A stretch of DNA of 64,000 bases from Pycnococcus provasolii (GCA_049487715.1 CP150574.1:372001-436000), one strand, 5' to 3'; positions 17,957-28,774 are shown, counted from the stretch's first letter. Numbers and translations are program-made. The notes: a model not told the origin generated them from the letters alone.

Positions 17957-20900
17957 ATGGGTGTCGTGCTCGTCACAGTGTGCGCACTTGTTGTGTTGCG
18001 ACTCCTAGTCCGAATCCTCTCCTCGGTAATATCTGCGTCCAAGGCTTCTACCAAGAGTGCTCCCGTTTCTGGGCTTCTGGCGTTTACGGATGGATCATGT
18101 GAGTTTTTTTTCCTTAATGTTTTGGTCTTTGTGGTCTTTGTGGTCTTTGGTGGTTTTTGGTGAAATGGGAGAGAAGGGGAAGATGTGTGCTTGCAAGCAA
18201 GCGAAAGAACATGCTGCTCTTTGACTCGTCACTGACAAGCCGTGCCACGAAACACACAAAAAACCAAATCCAAATCCAACAATGCGCGTAATATTTTTTT
18301 TATATAGCCCCCGCGCTCCTCGCCGGTGTGGCGGTGGCTGGTGCGGCGGCTGGCGCGGCGATCAGCAAGGTGATCGGCGCCCAGCAGCCCGTCACCCCTC
18401 TCCCGCCCGCACCCACGCCGTTCGGCCTCCCCTCGGCGGAGATGATGCCCACGGATGTCGAGCACATCGCTGGCAACATCGGGTACCACGCAAAGTACAG
18501 CGCCGCAACCACGCCGCTCGAATTCAACACCGAGCAGGCGTACCGCGCGTATGCCAACTCCGTCCAGGAGCGACTCGTCGAGCGCTGGGACGCGACGTAC
18601 GATCACTTCGAGCGCGAGGACCCGAAGATGGCGTACTACATCAGCATGGAGTACCTCATGGGACGCACGCTCTCGAACGCGGTGCGCAACATCGGGCTGC
18701 AGGGACCGTACGCCGATGCGCTCGAGAAGTTCGGAAAGGACTTCGAGGAGCTTGAGATGACGGAGAAGGATGCCGGACTCGGCAACGGAGGACTGGGCCG
18801 TCTCGCGGCGTGCTTCCTCGACTCCATCGCCACGCTCAACCTTCCCGCGTGGGGATACGGCCTTCGCTACAAGTACGGACTCTTCAAGCAGGGCACCAGC
18901 ACCGAGGGCCAGTTCGAGATGCCGGAGGACTGGCTTGACAGCGGCAACCCGTTCGAGGTGCGTCGCGATGATCTCACGTACCCCATCCGCTTCTTCGGCG
19001 AGGTGGACAAGGTGACGGGAGAGTGGAAGGGTGGAGAGGAGGTAGTCGCCGTGGCATACGACAACCCCGTGCCCGGATACGGAACGAACAACACCATCAA
19101 CCTTCGCCTGTGGTCCACCGACCCGCTGTCCACGGACTTCGACCTGCCGCCGTTCAACGCCGGCGAGCACCTCGAGGCGCAGGAGAAGCAGATGAAGGCG
19201 ACGGAGATCTGCGCGGTGCTGTACCCTGGCGACGACTCGCTTGAGGGCAAGGCGCTTCGCCTTCGCCAGCAGTACCTGCTCTGCTCAGCCACCGTGCAGG
19301 ACATCGTCGCGACGTTCAAGCGCCGCCAGGCCAAGAAGGGACTCAAGACCGTCAACTGGAACCAGTTTGGCAAGAAGTGCACGATCCAGATGAATGACAC
19401 GCACCCCACGATGGCGGCGCCGGAGCTCATTCGCATCCTCATGGACCAGGAGGGACTCAACTGGACCCAGGCGATGGCCGTTGCCAAGGACGCCGTCAAC
19501 TACACCAACCACACGGTGCTCCCCGAGGCGCTCGAGAAGTGGCCGCTGAGCCTGATGGACGCGATGCTGCCGCGCCACATGCAGATTATCCGTCGCATTG
19601 ACGAGGAGTTCATGGCGACCGTCAAGCCGCTCGCCGGCGAGACGAAGGCGGACGCCGAGTCCCGCATCGCCGTGACGTGCATCATCGAGGAGCCGAAGCC
19701 GGCGACGGGAACGGCCAAGGCTGAGGACGGCAAGGTGCGCATGGCGAACCTCTGCGTGATCATGGGCAAGTACGTCAACGGCGTCGCAGCGCTGCACACG
19801 GAGATTGTCAAGGCTGACGTCTTCAACGACTTCTACAAGATGTACCCCGAGAAGTTCCAGAACAAGACGAACGGCGTGACCCCGCGACGCTGGCTCGCGT
19901 GGTGCAACCCCTCGCTCTCCGCTGTGATCACGAAGTGGCTCGGAACGGACGCGTGGATCAAGGACCTCACGCTCATCGAAGGGCTCAAGGCGTACGCGGA
20001 CAACAAGGAGCTGCACGCCGAGTGGCGCGAGTCGAAGCTCAAGAACAAGCTTCACTTGCTGCCCTACATTGAGAAGTGGACTGGCATTCACATCGACGAG
20101 GAGTTCGCGAAGAAGGCGATGTTCGACGTGCAGATCAAGCGCATTCACGAGTACAAGCGCCAGCTGATGAACATCATGAGCGTCGTTTACAAGTACAAGC
20201 AGCTCAAGGCGATGTCGAAGGAGGAGCGCGCCAAGCAGACGCCTCGCTTCACGATGATCGGCGGCAAGGCGTTCGCGACGTACACGCAGGCGAAGCGCAT
20301 CGTGCGCCTCTGCATCAAGGTGAGCGAGAAGGTGAACAACGACCCGGACATGAAGGACGTGCTCCGCGTCGCATTCGTGCCGAACTACAACGTGACGGCC
20401 GCGGAGCTGCTGATCCCTGCCGCGGAGCTCACTCAGCAGATCTCCACCGCGGGCATGGAGGCGTCCGGCACGTCGAACATGAAGTTCATGATGAACGGAT
20501 CGCTGACGGTTGGTACGCTCGACGGCGCTAACGTGGAGATTCGCGAGTGCGTTGGCCCGGAGAACTTCTTCCTCTTCGGCGCGGTGACGGAGGATGTGCC
20601 GAGGCTTCGCGCTGAGCGTGCGAGGGGCGAGTTCGTGCCCGACCCGCGCTTCACGGAGACGAAGGAGTACATCAAGTCTGGCATCTTCGGCGGCGACAAA
20701 TTCGAGGAGCTCATGGGCAGCCTTGAGGGCAACGAGGGCTTCGGTGTTGGCGACTACTTCATTGTCGGGCACGACTTCCCGTCGTACCTTGATGCGCAGG
20801 CGGAGGCGGACAAGCTGTACCAGGACCAGGATGCGTGGGATCGTGCGAGCGTGATCCAGGCGGCGACGAGTGCGAAGTTCTCTTCCGATCGCACGATTGA

Positions 20901-21027
20901 CCAGTACGCGACGGAGATTTGGGACATCTCGCCCTGCCCGGTGCCTGGCTTGAAGGATGCGCCGGCGATGCCGTCGTCGTCAACATCGTCGGCTTCTGCC
21001 AAGCCAACGGCTGGCGCCGCGGCGTAA
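17957..21027 (+). CDS. Glycogen/starch (alpha-glucan) phosphorylase, two exons
   Basis: Releases glucose-1-phosphate from storage glucan with PLP as cofactor. The long downstream frame has no ATG before the conserved core. A short exon at 17957-18098 (ATG, hydrophobic VVLVTVCALVVLRLLVRILS) spliced by a 209-nt intron (18099-18307; GTGAGT...ATAG) gives a 953-residue protein in frame. Core motifs include RLAACFLDSIATLNLPAWGY, KRIHEYKRQL and the PLP-lysine motif EASGTSNMKF (Lys about 773). There is no large insertion like that of plastidial plant PHO1. Codon use is strongly biased to G/C-ending codons, consistent with high expression. Whether the hydrophobic exon is a targeting signal or an upstream misannotation is open. 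Confidence 0.9.
18099..18307 (+). other. Proposed intron of the phosphorylase gene
   Basis: GTGAGT donor, a T-rich tail (TTTTTTTATATAG) and a phase-1 junction that keeps the frame. It is supported by the lack of any ATG upstream of the conserved core in exon 2. Confidence 0.65.
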
Positions 21028-21188
21028 GGACCAAACGTTGAAGTGATGGCGCGTCATTCTTATCACAATGCGCGTGGGTGGTTTTTCTTTTTTCTTTCTT
21101 ATCACTTTCATTTTCATAAACTACATATCACACAGAGAGGGCATGCAAAGGGTAATCAAGAAAAGATGAGTGTTGATTTTTTTACTTC

Positions 21189-22004
21189 TTATTTTCTTCT
21201 CACTTTCTTCCACTTGTACGTCCCGAGACGCTGTTGCGACGACGTTGTTGCGCCATCGCCCGTCGAGCCGACGTCGCCGGCACGAAGCTTTCTCTTTCGT
21301 CCCTTGGAGTGTACCATTTTGTGAAATGCGAGTTCGTCCGCAAGTGAACTCACCTGCTTAGCTCGCGCCTCGAGCCGGCTTGCCTCGTTGTATTTGTACG
21401 CGACGCGCTTGCGATCGCGTGAAGCTTGCTTTTCGTATTCGTCCTTCTCTTCGTCGCCCTCTCCGACTCGCCGTCGGTTGTGCGTCCTTGTCAGCGCGGC
21501 TTTGGTCGTCTGGAAGTGCGCGGCGGCATCGAATTGTTTGAGCTGTTTTTCGCTGTCGACGAAGATGGTGTGTTTGTTCGCGGCGTTTGTCGACGACGCA
21601 CCTGGCGCATTCACTCCACTGAGTCCTTCCCGAATTTGCCTCGCTCTTTTGTTGTCGTTCAACGCACGGCTTCTCAGGTACCTTTCGTCTTGCGTGCGTA
21701 GGAGGAGAAGTTCGGACTCGGAACGTTTAGGTGCCCCACCAACCCCAGAAACGTGCACACCGTTTGAGGTGCGTGAGGACTGCATGGCCATGTAGAACTC
21801 GTCAGGATTGCGGTTACGAGCTTTTTCTGTTAATAACAGAAGAGCGGACTTTTTCTTGTTGTAGGAGTCTGCACGCAGTTTGTAGTCGGAGTGCTTCTCA
21901 AGCAAACCCAACGAGCGCTGTCTCGAGAGGCTCTGAGCACGCTCCTTGTGCGTGCGGCGAGGCACCGCATTCTTGTAAGCGGAGCTGCCGTCGCCCTTCG
22001 CCAT
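21189..22004 (-). CDS. UTP11: U3 snoRNP-associated protein UTP11 (SSU processome)
   Basis: 271 residues. A component of the small-subunit processome needed for 18S rRNA maturation in the nucleolus. Family motifs in order: RRTHKERAQ, LGLLEKHSDYKLRADSYNKK, ARNRNPDEFYMAMQSSRT, KHTIFVDSEKQLKQFDAAAHF, and a basic tail ending KWKKVRRK. The start at 22002-22004 (MAKGDGSSAYKNAVPRR) agrees with the family; the frame stays open to an earlier ATG at 22160, but that part overlaps the promoter element and is not family-like. The upstream element is 106 bases from the ATG. Confidence 0.92.
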   Translation of the reverse strand: MAKGDGSSAYKNAVPRRTHKERAQSLSRQRSLGLLEKHSDYKLRADSYNKKKSALLLLTEKARNRNPDEFYMAMQSSRTSNGVHVSGVGGAPKRSESELLLLRTQDERYLRSRALNDNKRARQIREGLSGVNAPGASSTNAANKHTIFVDSEKQLKQFDAAAHFQTTKAALTRTHNRRRVGEGDEEKDEYEKQASRDRKRVAYKYNEASRLEARAKQVSSLADELAFHKMVHSKGRKRKLRAGDVGSTGDGATTSSQQRLGTYKWKKVRRK

Positions 22005-22908
22005 GGCGCTGGTGTGTGAGAATGCAGGCCGAGGGGAACGATGCGGCGGCGGCACCTGAGTCGGTCGGGGTCTCTGGTGGAAAAGGAGGGCGCATTTTTG
22101 TCTGTTCTCGGGGATTCGTCGCTGGTCTCTTTCCTTGGTCGAGGATTGGGGAGGGCCCATGGGATTTTGTCACCCTGGGATCCCGCTCGCTTCCCGGTCG
22201 TGCCAAAATGCAATAATGGCGCTGACCGGAGTCACGGTGCACCTGTGGACTAACGTCACCTTGTGTGACGCCATGGCGTCCTAGCAAGGGGAAATAACAG
22301 GCAATATGCGCTCTTCGTGAAGCCAGTTGATGTTCATGCGCACGTGAAAACGCCGACACCGCCAGGCACTCGAAATCGGCGACGACGACGGCGAAGGCGG
22401 CAAAGAAAACATTTCCGCCTCATGGCGTCTGGGTCCGTCACCAGGTCGACCTCATTGATATGAGACATTGCCCTAGCTATTGTCCTCATAGGATGATAGG
22501 AAAAAGACGTATCGTTGGATCTTACATATTAAAGACCACGGGGGAAGATTTTCAAAGTTGGTTGAACCTGGAACGCGAGTAGTGGTGAACTGGTGATTGA
22601 TTGATTTGATTCGTGTGTCAAGATACGGAGCGCGGTGCTGACGATATCTTTGCCGTCGTTATCTTCGTCTTCAACGCTTTCTTGGCCAGCATGGTTCACG
22701 TCCATCAACGTCTTTCATGGACTTGCGACGTTTCTTTGGAAACGACATCCTTCAGGCTACGAGGCCACCACGCTTTTGGTCCAAATCGGAGGTGACGTCG
22801 CCGTCTCGAGCATATATGCAAAGGGGAACAAGCCGCCCGTGCCGACGGTCGGCGAAGGAGTGGAGAGTGAGTGATACAAGATATACACAGTAAGTTACTA
22901 CAGTTTGG
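22005..22908. other. UTP11 upstream region
   Basis: No supported gene. It contains the promoter element copy at 22110-22222. From 22223 to 22908 the sequence is mixed, with only short frames and no repeat I recognise. Confidence 0.55.
22110..22222 (+). promoter_or_regulatory. Upstream palindromic element, UTP11 copy
   Basis: GGGGATTCGTCGCTG from 22110, GGTCGAG 26 bases on (22137-22143), and GGGATCCCGCTCG at 22177-22189. An AATGCAATAATGGCGC trailer lies at 22207-22222. It shares all four parts with the 9289 copy. It lies 106 bases from the UTP11 ATG. Confidence 0.6.
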
Positions 22909-25900
22909 TCATGAGTGTGGTGAAACCCTGTCACCATAAGCGCGGCCTTCTTCCCGCCTTCTTCGATGAATGTGTTGTCGCCTTTGCTCGCGCCTGCGTC
23001 TCCTTTGAGGTCGAGGCACGGCGGCGGTGTCGTACAATCCATCCCCTTGATTCGCGGTAGTAGAATCGCCAACGCGTTCGCTTTCGGCGGCGTCACATCC
23101 GCACATGCCGTGAAAGACGAGTTGAAGGAGCTCATCCACCAGCTGAGATGTCGGATGGACGTCGTCGCCCACATCGTACATTTCCGGAAGTAGGATACTA
23201 GGCTCGCGCCAGTCAACCACGGATACCACACGGCGATCGTGACCAGCCTCTTGTCTCTCGCGGTTCAGGTCCACCACCCGACGGTATATTCGGTCGTTCA
23301 CCTCCTTGCCACGCTCGGCAGACGCGGCGTAGTGGTAGTGCTGGGTGCAGCTCGGATACGGCCACATGAATCCGCCATTCATCATGCGTGGATCCAGGCC
23401 ATGTGCGTACGTGCTCTCGTTCTGGACGTAGTCGTGGTGATACTGAAGTATGTTCACCGCTTGTTCAAAATCCGCCTTGTGTTCCAACGCACAATTCCGC
23501 GCAAGGCTGTTGAGCGGCTGAATTGCATTCGGCAGTGCAAAGACCACCTTGTCGTCGGGAAGGGTGAATACCTCGTACAACGCCTTAAAGAGCATATATG
23601 CGCCCTCCTCAGGGCGCCCTCCACGATGTGAATAACCAATAGCAGCGTCGTGTACGCCAGCACTGACTACAATGACGATGCCCTGGTGAGCTCCGTACGC
23701 TGCTCGAAGAAGGCTGTGCCATTTCCTGACAATGTTCAAGATGCCAGGATACACCGCCTCCGCGTTTGGATTTGCAAACCTCTTGATCACATCGGAGAAC
23801 TGGCGCGACGGGAGATCCAGGAACTTCCCGAGGCTGCTATAAAGCACCTTGAAGTCATCGTCGCGTGCGAAAGCTGGCATCACTCCAAGGCAGGGGTAGT
23901 CTACCAGCGCATCGTCGCGCGATTCATACTCTCTCGCCGGCAAGTCATTCAACCTGCACGTGCTCATAGAATCGTTTGGCCCCCCCGTGCATGCACTTGC
24001 CTCACCTCTCATCATATTACGCAGTGTGTCGTTAGCACGACGCCAGGTGTCTCGATTGTGCTCCCAACTTCCAAAATTTTGGGCACATTCAAGATAGTGC
24101 ATGACCTTATCGCCCGTGCTGTCTCCAATGATGAGCACGGGTCGTCGATTTGCGCACTTCATGGCTGCATTATAGTCGAATCTGCAGAGCTTGCACGGAC
24201 TGTGTGGCGTTGCCTCAAAGCGATCCCAGTACTCCAATCGAGGAATCTCGCTAAGCCAATCTCCAAGATCTTTGTTCGATGGTTGTACCCAATCATTTTC
24301 GTAGAAGCCGCCAAGCTTGTCAGGGTAGGGCATTCTTTCTTTTTCAAGCGTTTGCGCCACATTTTCAAACTCGTGCATGTCGTCGTACATGTCGACGTGA
24401 AAGGTTGCGCGAACGCGGTGACTGGGCTGTCCCATATGAAATACGGGTGCAAATCGATGCGTCGTCGTCGTGCTGTTGGGCATGTGATACCAAGCCGCCT
24501 CCCGCATCGTCCTCGCTGCGCCATACCAGCGAAATGACGCGAGCTTCTGCGAGAGCATTGGATAATTGCGCGACCCCACAGTTTCATTCGTCCAGGTGGG
24601 TGCATGCGCGAGGCCAAGCTCACATGATGGACGGCGATCCAGCGGTGGCGCAGATGGCGGCGAGATGTTCACGTCAATCGCGTACGGGCTACCCTGTGTC
24701 TTTCGCATCAGCGTGGCTGGAGGAAGAAGCAAGTTTTTTTGATCAATCTCGGCAATCGCATGTCTACGGCTGAGGTACTCGAGCCGCACGTGCAAGGCAT
24801 GTCTGCCAGGAGTACACGTGTCGAAACGCACTGTCAGTTTTGACGATGACTTCGAAAAATCATGTGTATCGTCCTGCTCGACATGTGCTTCCACCAAGCT
24901 CCCCCCTCCTGCTGCTTTGTCGCGCGGTCCGTACGACCAGGCGAGAAGCACAGGGTCGTCCAGCGGTATCCACATCGTCTTCATCGTCGTCGATGCGTCG
25001 TCGTCGTCGTCGTCTCCTCTGCGATGCTTTGGCACCTGAATCTCGACCATACATCGCATCTTGATTGACACGCGAGCGCACCCACTCTTTGGAAGCGTGT
25101 GCACCTCAGGCTCGCCGCCAACTTTTCTGCACCGCGTTTGCGGCAGTGTGTGATAGCGAAGCGGCAGAAACGTCAGCAAGCCACTAAACTGGTAGCGCGG
25201 CGCGTCTCGTCTTAACGTTTGCGCCGTCGCCCATCTGTGCGACTGCACGGCGTCGAGCAGGCTGCACATATGTGGACGTTCTCCCGGCGCCGTGGGCATG
25301 CTCGCGTTGGCTGTGAGCGTTTGAAGGAACCGGTCGACGTTCCCTTCCAGCTTTCCGAAGATTGGCTGGCTGTTCCCTTGCGTCTCGGTGCACGGCGGCT
25401 GCTTGAGGTGAAATGGCAGTGACGTGGCCTTGCTCGGCGGTGTGTAGTACAGTCGTTTGGATACTAGTGAGGCGTCCCGCGTCGCGTGGAATCCAAGACC
25501 ATCATCTGGTGTTGTCGAGGTTGTTTTATTCCTTTGATGAAAAATTACGTTTTTCGTGTCGTGGCGTCGATAGCAGAATAGCTGGTCAACGAAGTGCATG
25601 ACATCGTTTCTGAAAACTTTCTTGGAGTTTGGTAGTAAAAGCTCCTTGTTATTGTCGATGAACTGTACGGTTGACATGTCAGCAGGTAGCGTGTCTGCTG
25701 ACCTGTTGAGAGGTCCGATGTGGGCATGCGTTGAAACACATCCAAAAGGCCAGTCAACGTGCGTGGGGTAACGATGACGACCAGAACCAGCGGCCACCAA
25801 ACCACCAGAAGGACCAGAACCAGCGGCCACCACCAAACCAGAACCAGCAAACCAGCAAACCAGAACCAGCGGCCGCAAACTACAACAGTATGAGCACATG

Positions 25901-25962
25901 GACATGCACGTGAGTGACATGCCAAGGATTAGCCCGGGCATCACGCCGCCATCATTCAACAT
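22909..25962 (-). CDS. Large membrane-anchored SGNH/PC-esterase-like protein
   Basis: 1017 residues. A hydrophobic segment within residues 8-50 suggests a type II membrane anchor in the secretory pathway. The middle (about 290-440) is beta-rich (LDDPVLLAWSYGPRDKA; HALHVRLEYLSRRHAIAEI). The C-terminal half has a GDS nucleophile motif, RPVLIIGDSTGDKVMHYLE (near residue 608), and a late DVGDDVHPTSQLVDELL (near 934) that supplies the Asp/His pair. This layout is that of SGNH-fold PC-esterase proteins (trichome-birefringence-like, NXPE-type) that acetylate or deacetylate surface polysaccharides. Assignment to a subfamily is inference. No intron is seen. Confidence 0.6.
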   Translation of the reverse strand: MLNDGGVMPGLILGMSLTCMSMCSYCCSLRPLVLVCWFAGSGLVVAAGSGPSGGLVAAGSGRHRYPTHVDWPFGCVSTHAHIGPLNRSADTLPADMSTVQFIDNNKELLLPNSKKVFRNDVMHFVDQLFCYRRHDTKNVIFHQRNKTTSTTPDDGLGFHATRDASLVSKRLYYTPPSKATSLPFHLKQPPCTETQGNSQPIFGKLEGNVDRFLQTLTANASMPTAPGERPHMCSLLDAVQSHRWATAQTLRRDAPRYQFSGLLTFLPLRYHTLPQTRCRKVGGEPEVHTLPKSGCARVSIKMRCMVEIQVPKHRRGDDDDDDASTTMKTMWIPLDDPVLLAWSYGPRDKAAGGGSLVEAHVEQDDTHDFSKSSSKLTVRFDTCTPGRHALHVRLEYLSRRHAIAEIDQKNLLLPPATLMRKTQGSPYAIDVNISPPSAPPLDRRPSCELGLAHAPTWTNETVGSRNYPMLSQKLASFRWYGAARTMREAAWYHMPNSTTTTHRFAPVFHMGQPSHRVRATFHVDMYDDMHEFENVAQTLEKERMPYPDKLGGFYENDWVQPSNKDLGDWLSEIPRLEYWDRFEATPHSPCKLCRFDYNAAMKCANRRPVLIIGDSTGDKVMHYLECAQNFGSWEHNRDTWRRANDTLRNMMRGEASACTGGPNDSMSTCRLNDLPAREYESRDDALVDYPCLGVMPAFARDDDFKVLYSSLGKFLDLPSRQFSDVIKRFANPNAEAVYPGILNIVRKWHSLLRAAYGAHQGIVIVVSAGVHDAAIGYSHRGGRPEEGAYMLFKALYEVFTLPDDKVVFALPNAIQPLNSLARNCALEHKADFEQAVNILQYHHDYVQNESTYAHGLDPRMMNGGFMWPYPSCTQHYHYAASAERGKEVNDRIYRRVVDLNRERQEAGHDRRVVSVVDWREPSILLPEMYDVGDDVHPTSQLVDELLQLVFHGMCGCDAAESERVGDSTTANQGDGLYDTAAVPRPQRRRRREQRRQHIHRRRREEGRAYGDRVSPHS

Positions 25963-26740
25963 CTTGTTTGGGAAGTGATGGGGAAATCATCCGCATCATT
26001 GATTTCCCACCGCTTTTCTTCTTCTTCTCCGCCACCTGGAGGGGGAGGTTGAGGTGTCCCCCCGGCCCGGGCCCGGGCCTCATCCCGGGCCTCCGCCCAG
26101 GTGGGCCGGATTTGGGCCGCCGTGCGCTGTCGAGGGCGGCAGCCCTCTCGCGAGGGAAAACGGCTGTGAGGGCGATACTCGTCGGTGTCGTCGTCGGCCA
26201 TATCGTACGCGCGTTGGGGGATGGAATTCGGCGATAGAGTTGCGAACCCTTTGTCCTCTCCTGAGCCGTGTACGAGGTACGCCTTGTCGCCGACGTCTCG
26301 AGGCGGCGTCTCAGGGTACGTGAGATCGTACGACCCCAACACCCGCACGAGGTGTGGGATGTACGGCTCCACCAACTCCACGGTGAGCTCCACCAACTCC
26401 GCCATCGCATTTTCTGGGTAGGTCGCGACGCGCTCGTCGCGCTCCGGCTGCACTGCAACGCGTGCGCGACTTGGTTGACGACCTCAGCGACGTTGTCCAC
26501 CTCCTCATACGCCTCCCACACCTTGTGCTGCGGCTTTGAGAGTCGTTTTAATGGAAAAATCCGTCAGTGCGACATCGCCGTTGTCGTCCACCAGGCTGAT
26601 GTTCGGCCGCATACGAACGAACGCCGCTCGAATGCGAATATCCGTCGTGGTGATGGTGATCTTGGGGATCCTCTGCGGGTACGGCGTGGTGTCCACCTCG
26701 AGTGCCCAGCTTTGAGCTACGGCGCAGACGCGTCTTCAGC
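25956..26740 (-). pseudogene. Coding-like segment in three frames (broken or multi-exon gene)
   Basis: Three consecutive minus-strand blocks read as good protein but in different frames. The first is ALEVDTTPYPQRIPKITITT through NISLVDDNGDVALTDF (about 26740-26530). The second is VWEAYEEVDNVAEVVNQVAH (about 26520-26450). The third is RDERVATYPENAMAELVELT through VHGSGEDKGFATLSP (about 26440-26200). The first junction could be a 52-nt intron and the second a 37-nt intron, but neither donor is consensus, so frameshifts are as likely. I recognise no family. The last block runs into the G/C palindromes before the downstream gene. Confidence 0.4.
26040..26130 (+). promoter_or_regulatory. G/C-palindrome cluster upstream of the SGNH gene
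   Basis: Overlapping CCCGGG/GGGCCC palindromes (GGCCCGGGCCCGGGCC and CATCCCGGGCC) lie about 80 to 170 bases upstream of the ATG at 25962. It has the position and base composition of the other upstream elements but lacks a clear GGGGATCC first box. Confidence 0.35.
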
Positions 26741-27128
26741 GCCACCACCGGCCTCGGCCTCACGGCGCCGGCCGTGCTTGCGTCGAAGAACGAAACTCTT
26801 CTCGTCAAGCGGGCCCGAGCAAAAGTACAAGGGTGCATCCCCACCATCTCACCCTGTAATGCAGTCGGGAAGAGGGGGGGTCCGATTCGTGGCACAAAAC
26901 GGAAAGTTGTCGAAACCACACAAGGGTGGCCATCAGTGAGTGATGTGGCTCGTGATGATGCGTGCGCAATGACACGTTTTGTGCCTCCGCCGTGATCAGT
27001 AAAATAGACCTCTTTGTACGTTATCAGTGCCGTCAGTGCCGTCAGTCAGTGAAGTCTCTTTTAGTACCGGTACCTTAAGCCTTAAGGTTAGACATACTTC
27101 ATTCTCGAAATCCTGGTAACTTACTTTG
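26741..27128. other. Upstream region of the MFS gene
   Basis: No supported gene. GGGGGGGTCCGATTCGTGG near 26875-26893 is reminiscent of the upstream element, about 240 bases before the MFS start. The rest is mixed. Confidence 0.4.
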
Positions 27129-28610
27129 ATGACGACGATGACGATGATGATGGGCCCTAAGCAGCACAACCTCAGGTGGGTCGTCGCGTGGTTCATCGCG
27201 TGCGTCCTGCTTGGAAACCACTTCGCGAGAGACGCGCCGGGATCCGTCGAGAGGTACCTCACCGCTGAGCCCGCCTTGGAGAAGGAAGCACACAAAGCAC
27301 GGGTGCACATGTCGCCCGCGCAGTTCAGCGCAACTACATCCGCATTCTTCGTACCGGCAATCGTGTGCCCGCTCGCAGCCGCCGTGGCGACGAAGCACGT
27401 CCGGGGAGGCGCAGAAACCGTCTGGATGGTGGCGGTGGTTGTTTGTCTCGTCGGACACGCCACGGCTGCCGCCGCGTACGCCGCTCGCAGCGTCGTCGGC
27501 GTCGTCACTGGGCGCATGATCGCGGGAAGCGCATACGAAATCGTTGACATGCTCTTCGTCGGATTCGTCGCACCTCTGTACGTAGACGACGGCGATAGCG
27601 GCAGGTGGGGAACCGCGTCGGGCATCATCAACGGGACGACGCGGCTTGGCTCCGTCGCGGTGTTCGCGTGCGCTCCGGCCATCGTCGACGCTGCCGGTGC
27701 TGGCGGAGTCTTCTACGCGGCGTGTGCAGCATTTATCGTAGCGACGGGATTCGCGTGTGCAACCATGCCCGCCGTTAGTGCGGCGCAGGCTCATCAAGAT
27801 GCACTGTCGAATGACAAAAGAAGTGCCGTTGATGGCGACGGCGGCGACGACGACGACGACGACGACGAGCAAGAGGGCGAGAGGCTTCTTCGAATCGCTC
27901 CTGCTAACGACATCGATCAGAAAGCACAAGCATCAGCGTCGTCGTCTGTTGTGGACGACGTGCGCTCACTCAGCATGTCGTGGTGGCTCTTCTGCGCGAG
28001 CGGGTTTGCGCTCTACGCGTCCGTCGTGCCGTTCTGGTTCCTTGGGAAACACTTGCTAGAGACGAGAGGCAACGTGAGCGCTCGCAACGCCGGCATGCTG
28101 ATGGTTGTTCCAGAAGGTGCGATATGCTTGGTGAGCATGCCTGTTGGCCTTCTCGTTGACCGTTGGCGACTTTCCTTTCAAGCGCGCATGCGCATCTTCG
28201 CGGGTGCGTGCGTGGCACTCTCGCTCGCATTCGTGTCCTTCGACGTCGCACCGCATGCGCCGATTCCGTCCGTGCTGCTCCTCGGGATCTCGTACGCGAC
28301 GGCGAATGCGCTGCTGTGGGCGAGTTTCACGGATGCCGCGACATCGGATAACCTGTCTCTCGCAGCCGGCATTCTCGCGAGCCTTCTCAACTTTGGCGCG
28401 GCTGCCATCCCGGGTGCCATCGCTCTCATACGCGCGAGTGTCACGAGCGCGGAGTTGGCGGACTCGCTCGCGCTACGTCTGCTTGGTGTATGCTCTCTCT
28501 CCGGCGCATTGTTCGCACTGGCGACGGCGTCGAGGCACCGCCGCGCTGCGGCGAGTGCTTCGGAAGCACGGACGCGTCACGACGATGCGGTTAATTTACA
28601 AGAGCTGTAA
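27129..28610 (+). CDS. Major facilitator superfamily transporter, MFSD1-like
   Basis: 493 residues from the ATG at 27129, with twelve predicted hydrophobic helices in two groups of six. The first helix and loop (LRWVVAWFIACVLLGNHFARD, then PGSVERYL) and GRMIAGSAYEIVDMLFVGFV fit the MFSD1-type branch, whose animal members export dipeptides from lysosomes. The central loop (about residues 235-265) is poly-Asp and contains EGERLLRI, an acidic dileucine signal of the type that sorts proteins to lysosomes or vacuoles. A vacuolar transporter is therefore plausible; the substrate is inferred only from family. Confidence 0.7.
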   Translation: MTTMTMMMGPKQHNLRWVVAWFIACVLLGNHFARDAPGSVERYLTAEPALEKEAHKARVHMSPAQFSATTSAFFVPAIVCPLAAAVATKHVRGGAETVWMVAVVVCLVGHATAAAAYAARSVVGVVTGRMIAGSAYEIVDMLFVGFVAPLYVDDGDSGRWGTASGIINGTTRLGSVAVFACAPAIVDAAGAGGVFYAACAAFIVATGFACATMPAVSAAQAHQDALSNDKRSAVDGDGGDDDDDDDEQEGERLLRIAPANDIDQKAQASASSSVVDDVRSLSMSWWLFCASGFALYASVVPFWFLGKHLLETRGNVSARNAGMLMVVPEGAICLVSMPVGLLVDRWRLSFQARMRIFAGACVALSLAFVSFDVAPHAPIPSVLLLGISYATANALLWASFTDAATSDNLSLAAGILASLLNFGAAAIPGAIALIRASVTSAELADSLALRLLGVCSLSGALFALATASRHRRAAASASEARTRHDDAVNLQEL

Positions 28611-28743
28611 ACTGTAATCTAACGAACTCTTCTTCCAGATTTTTACACAAATGCTACAATCCTACAAAAAACTTACACGGTACGTATGCTAGCTACGCAA
28701 CAAAAAAGAAGAAACCAAAAAGCGTGCACGATTGATCTCACTC

Positions 28744-28769
28744 CCACACACACACACACACACACACAC
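28744..28769. repeat. (CA)n microsatellite
   Basis: About 13 CA dinucleotides lie immediately beyond the 3' end of the indoleamine dioxygenase gene. It is a simple microsatellite. Confidence 0.9.
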
Positions 28770-28774
28770 CTCCA

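Noticed and set aside
19285-20772. 495-aa minus-strand frame
   Set aside because: It is an antisense shadow of the phosphorylase, caused by strong G/C third-position bias; its sequence has no family character.
22005-22160. Upstream ATG at 22160 as the UTP11 start
   Set aside because: The extra 52 residues are not UTP11-like and overlap the promoter element; the ATG at 22004 gives the normal N-terminus.
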